Notes under the pieces: generated by a model | Told to the model about the DNA's origin: nothing | The model's input: only the letters and a program-made list of their open reading frames with translations | Databases searched by the model: none | Shown: piece after piece, positions 7,393 to 9,407 of the stretch | How the letters are laid out: every line of letters begins with the position of its first letter | Numbering within the stretch: position 1 is the first letter of the stretch | DNA from: an uncultured Oscillospiraceae bacterium | GTDB taxonomy: Bacteria; Bacillota; Clostridia; Oscillospirales; Ruminococcaceae | Direction: 5' to 3' | Assembly (NCBI GenBank): GCA_900543705.1 | Contig: UQSL01000076.1 | Span: 1-9,407, forward strand | DNA: 9,407 nucleotides | Made by a program: the position numbers and the translations under genes

Positions 7393-8680
7393 TGTGCTCC
7401 TCGCTTTCCGAAGGGGTTACCTCCAACACATGACAACTGAGTCTGCCGTCGCCGAGCAGGACATCCACCCGTTCCCCCGGCGCCGTTTTTTGCACCGAGG
7501 AGATAACCTCTTTTCCCCGGTAAACCATGCCGTATCCCCGCGTCAAAACTTTCAGTGGGCTGAGCGTGTCCAGCATGGCGGCGCAGCGCAAAAATTCCTG
7601 TTCCTTTTTTGAAAGGGATGCAGCGGAAAAATAACGAAAATCCCTTTTCCTATCGATCAGTTTTTTCTCCTGTGCGCTGAGAATAATCTGTATGCCCTTA
7701 TGTAAATCCAGTTTCAGGCCATTCAAAAGCTCTTCCTTGCGTGCAAGCAGAAAGCCCGGGGCTTTCATGCACTCTTTTTCTTTCCAGGTATTCAGGCGTT
7801 TTTCGTATTCTGACAGCCTGTTGTTTACCATGCTGTCCATTTTTCTCTCAACCTGATCCAGGTACAGCATCAGCTGACCTGCATCCGGAACGGCAAGTTC
7901 AGCTGCCGCAGAAGGTGTCGGAGCCCGGACATCCGCCACAAAATCCGCAATCGTATAATCTGTCTCGTGCCCCACCGCAGAAATGATCGGAATTGTACAG
8001 CGGAAAATTTCATGGGCAAGCTGTTCGCTGTTAAATGCCCACAGTTCTTCCATGGAGCCGCCTCCGCGTCCCAGGATGATAATGTCCACGGATTTTGTCC
8101 GCTCAAAATACCTCAAAGCTTTTATCAGCTGTGCAGGAGCTCCATCCCCCTGTACAAGCACTGGGTAAAGGAGCACTTCCGCAAGCGGATACCGCCGGGA
8201 CAGGATATTCTCGATATCACGTACTGCCGCCCCCGTCGGTGAGGTGATGACCCCGATTTTCCCCGGAAAGCGCGGAAGCGCCCGTTTATATCTTTCATCA
8301 AAAAGCCCCTGCGCATACAGTTTTGCCTTGAGCTGCTCATAGGCAAGATGCAGCGCACCAATTCCATCCGGCTGCATCTCATATACATAAAGCTGATAGT
8401 GCCCGTCTCGTTCGTAGACAGATACACTCGCTTTGACAACGACTTTCATGCCGTTTTCCGGTTCAAACCGCACTTTAGAAGCATAGCTGCGAAACATTAC
8501 CGCATGAATCAAGGAGCTTTCATCTTTCATGGAGAAATAGAAATGCCCGCTTTTATAGTGGTTGGTGAAATTGGAGATTTCCCCTTTCAGATATACCGTG
8601 CGCAAACGTTCATCCGAATCCACCAGCGCCTTAATGTAGCGGTTGAGCTGTGTGACAGTCAGTACGTTCATCATCGGCAC
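7370..8680 (-). CDS. xseA: Exodeoxyribonuclease VII large subunit
   Basis: Catalytic subunit of exonuclease VII, which degrades single-stranded DNA to oligonucleotides in both directions and acts in repair in the cytoplasm. The 436 residues match the family's usual length. An N-terminal OB-fold spans about residues 5-105 (LTVTQLNRYIKALV, then KSGHFYFSMKDE). The catalytic domain carries GVITSPTGAAVRDI at 143-156, GRGGGSMEELWAFN at 204-217 and SAVGHETDYTIADFVADVRAPTP at 234-256. A long charged helical region follows at about 265-370, then the C-terminal LSPLKVLTRGYGMVY at 373-387 and a short acidic tail. The GTG start at 8680 is preferred over the ATGs at 8674 and 8671 because GGGAGG lies 8 bases before it. 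The 3' end overlaps xseB by 23 bases, which fits coupled synthesis of the two subunits. Confidence 0.97.
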   Translation of the reverse strand: MPMMNVLTVTQLNRYIKALVDSDERLRTVYLKGEISNFTNHYKSGHFYFSMKDESSLIHAVMFRSYASKVRFEPENGMKVVVKASVSVYERDGHYQLYVYEMQPDGIGALHLAYEQLKAKLYAQGLFDERYKRALPRFPGKIGVITSPTGAAVRDIENILSRRYPLAEVLLYPVLVQGDGAPAQLIKALRYFERTKSVDIIILGRGGGSMEELWAFNSEQLAHEIFRCTIPIISAVGHETDYTIADFVADVRAPTPSAAAELAVPDAGQLMLYLDQVERKMDSMVNNRLSEYEKRLNTWKEKECMKAPGFLLARKEELLNGLKLDLHKGIQIILSAQEKKLIDRKRDFRYFSAASLSKKEQEFLRCAAMLDTLSPLKVLTRGYGMVYRGKEVISSVQKTAPGERVDVLLGDGRLSCHVLEVTPSESEEHSERENDI

Positions 8681-8684
8681 GATC

Positions 8685-9407
8685 TCAACCTCCCAAAGTC
8701 ATCTTAGCAGTTAAAATTGCAATTCCTGCCGCATTGTCGGAAGAAAACTCCGGCTGCGCAAAATACGCGTCATATTTTTGTGTCATATACTCCCGGATCA
8801 TGGAGTTGGACATTACGCCTCCGGCATAGACCACGGGAAGTTTTCCGCAGAGCAAAAGCGCCTGTTTCGTCATCTCTTCAATAGCAGCGCGTATCGATTC
8901 CATACAGTACCGGGCGATATCCTCCGGCAACTCCCCTTGCTCGAGTCGGCTCCTACACTGATTTTCGATGCCGGAAAGGCAACAGTCGGCTCCTTTCATG
9001 GTCGGGCGTATTTTATAAGAGCGGCTGCTCTTTTGGCTGAGCTCATCCAGGTACCTGCCAGCCGGAAACGGAAGGCCAAGCAGGACGCCGCCCCGGTCAA
9101 TAGCTTGTCCCGCCTTTAAGTCGAGGGACTGCGCGACGATCCTTACCTGGAACGCTCCATTGTTCAGAGGACTGACATGTAAGCACTCCGTTGTCCCACC
9201 GGAAACATGAAAACAGAGAAATTCCTGTCCCAGAAGTTCCGGTTTCTTCGCACTGAACAGTGCAGCCATGATGTGCCCCGCCTGATGGGAAAACTCATAT
9301 TTTTTCACTCCCAAAACGGAGGTAAGACAACTTGCCACTGTATCCCCTGTGAGAAAGCAGGGCATATAGGAGCCTTCTATATCCCGTGGGCGGACCGATA
9401 CACCGAC
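8685..9407 (-). CDS. Kae1/TsaD-like domain protein, 5' end beyond window
   Basis: A paralogue of the Kae1/TsaD/YgjD family, whose true members make the N6-threonylcarbamoyladenosine (t6A) modification of tRNA. The frame stays open to the window edge, so the visible 240 residues lack the N-terminus; the in-frame ATG at 9365 is internal, because the residues before it (GVSVRPRDIEGSYMPCFL) fit the family. In visible numbering, the metal-binding HxxxH is H41/H45 (SHQAGH), the phosphate-loop region is VSGGTTE at 68-74, the substrate region is AGQAIDRGGVLLGLPFP at 99-115, then AGGVMSNSMIRE at 195-206 and the last metal ligand D224 in SDNAAGIA. These ligands are kept, but sequences around them differ from canonical TsaD (VSGGHTQ, AGEAFDK, DNAAMIA), so this is probably not the main t6A enzyme. 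Substrate is unknown. Its stop lies 4 bases before the xseA start, and its last codons carry the xseA ribosome binding site. Confidence 0.85.
   Translation of the reverse strand, partial: VGVSVRPRDIEGSYMPCFLTGDTVASCLTSVLGVKKYEFSHQAGHIMAALFSAKKPELLGQEFLCFHVSGGTTECLHVSPLNNGAFQVRIVAQSLDLKAGQAIDRGGVLLGLPFPAGRYLDELSQKSSRSYKIRPTMKGADCCLSGIENQCRSRLEQGELPEDIARYCMESIRAAIEEMTKQALLLCGKLPVVYAGGVMSNSMIREYMTQKYDAYFAQPEFSSDNAAGIAILTAKMTLGG
8689..8694 (-). promoter_or_regulatory. Ribosome binding site of xseA
   Basis: GGGAGG on the minus strand, 8 bases before the GTG at 8680 and 14 bases before the next in-frame ATG at 8674. It therefore supports the GTG start. It lies inside the last codons of the Kae1-like gene, so the two are probably translated in sequence. 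Confidence 0.75.

Noticed and set aside
6656..7612. A 318-codon open frame on the plus strand across ispA, xseB and the end of xseA
   Set aside because: It is antisense to three clearly recognised genes, resembles no family I know, and has Cys/Ser/His-rich composition typical of antisense shadows.
1..9407. An undescribed defence, mobile or biosynthetic system
   Set aside because: All coding space is taken by conserved housekeeping families in a gene order known from Firmicutes; no repeats, integrases, toxins or atypical composition were seen.

Overview
The window is a chromosomal fragment of a low-to-mid GC Gram-positive anaerobe, most likely class Clostridia and probably close to the Oscillospiraceae/Ruminococcaceae. 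This rests on gene order, protein style and strong AGGAGG-type ribosome binding sites; no rRNA or other taxonomic marker is present. All ten protein genes lie on the minus strand, so transcription runs from high to low coordinates. Every gap between genes is under about 45 bases and several genes overlap. There is no RNA gene, insertion sequence, phage gene, CRISPR array or gene-free stretch.

In transcription order: a Kae1/TsaD-like protein whose 5' end lies outside the window (8685-9407); xseA and xseB, the two subunits of exonuclease VII (7370-8680, 7168-7392); ispA, farnesyl diphosphate synthase (6290-7171); a divergent-PAP2 (DUF212/YuiD) membrane protein (5777-6274); dxs, DXP synthase (3869-5740); tlyA, an S4 plus FtsJ-type rRNA methyltransferase (3066-3872); nadK, NAD kinase (2198-3052); argR, the arginine repressor (1734-2198); and recN, a DNA-repair SMC-like ATPase (6-1691). 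xseA-xseB-ispA-dxs-tlyA-nadK-argR-recN is a well-known conserved neighbourhood in Firmicutes.

The genes fall into three themes. Isoprenoid supply: Dxs makes the entry compound of the MEP pathway, IspA makes C15-PP, and the divergent-PAP2 protein may act on lipid phosphates. DNA repair: XseAB and RecN. Cofactor, translation and regulation: NadK, TlyA, ArgR and the Kae1-like protein. NadK makes NADP+, which supplies the NADPH used by IspC, the step after Dxs. The grouping looks like co-expression of housekeeping genes more than a single pathway.

I do not see an undescribed system here. The least understood parts are the Kae1-like paralogue at the head of the visible operon and the divergent-PAP2 gene placed between two isoprenoid genes. 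No convincing promoter or terminator is visible, so the main promoter is probably upstream of 9407 and the terminator below position 1. All starts were chosen by eye from Shine-Dalgarno spacing and family N-termini.
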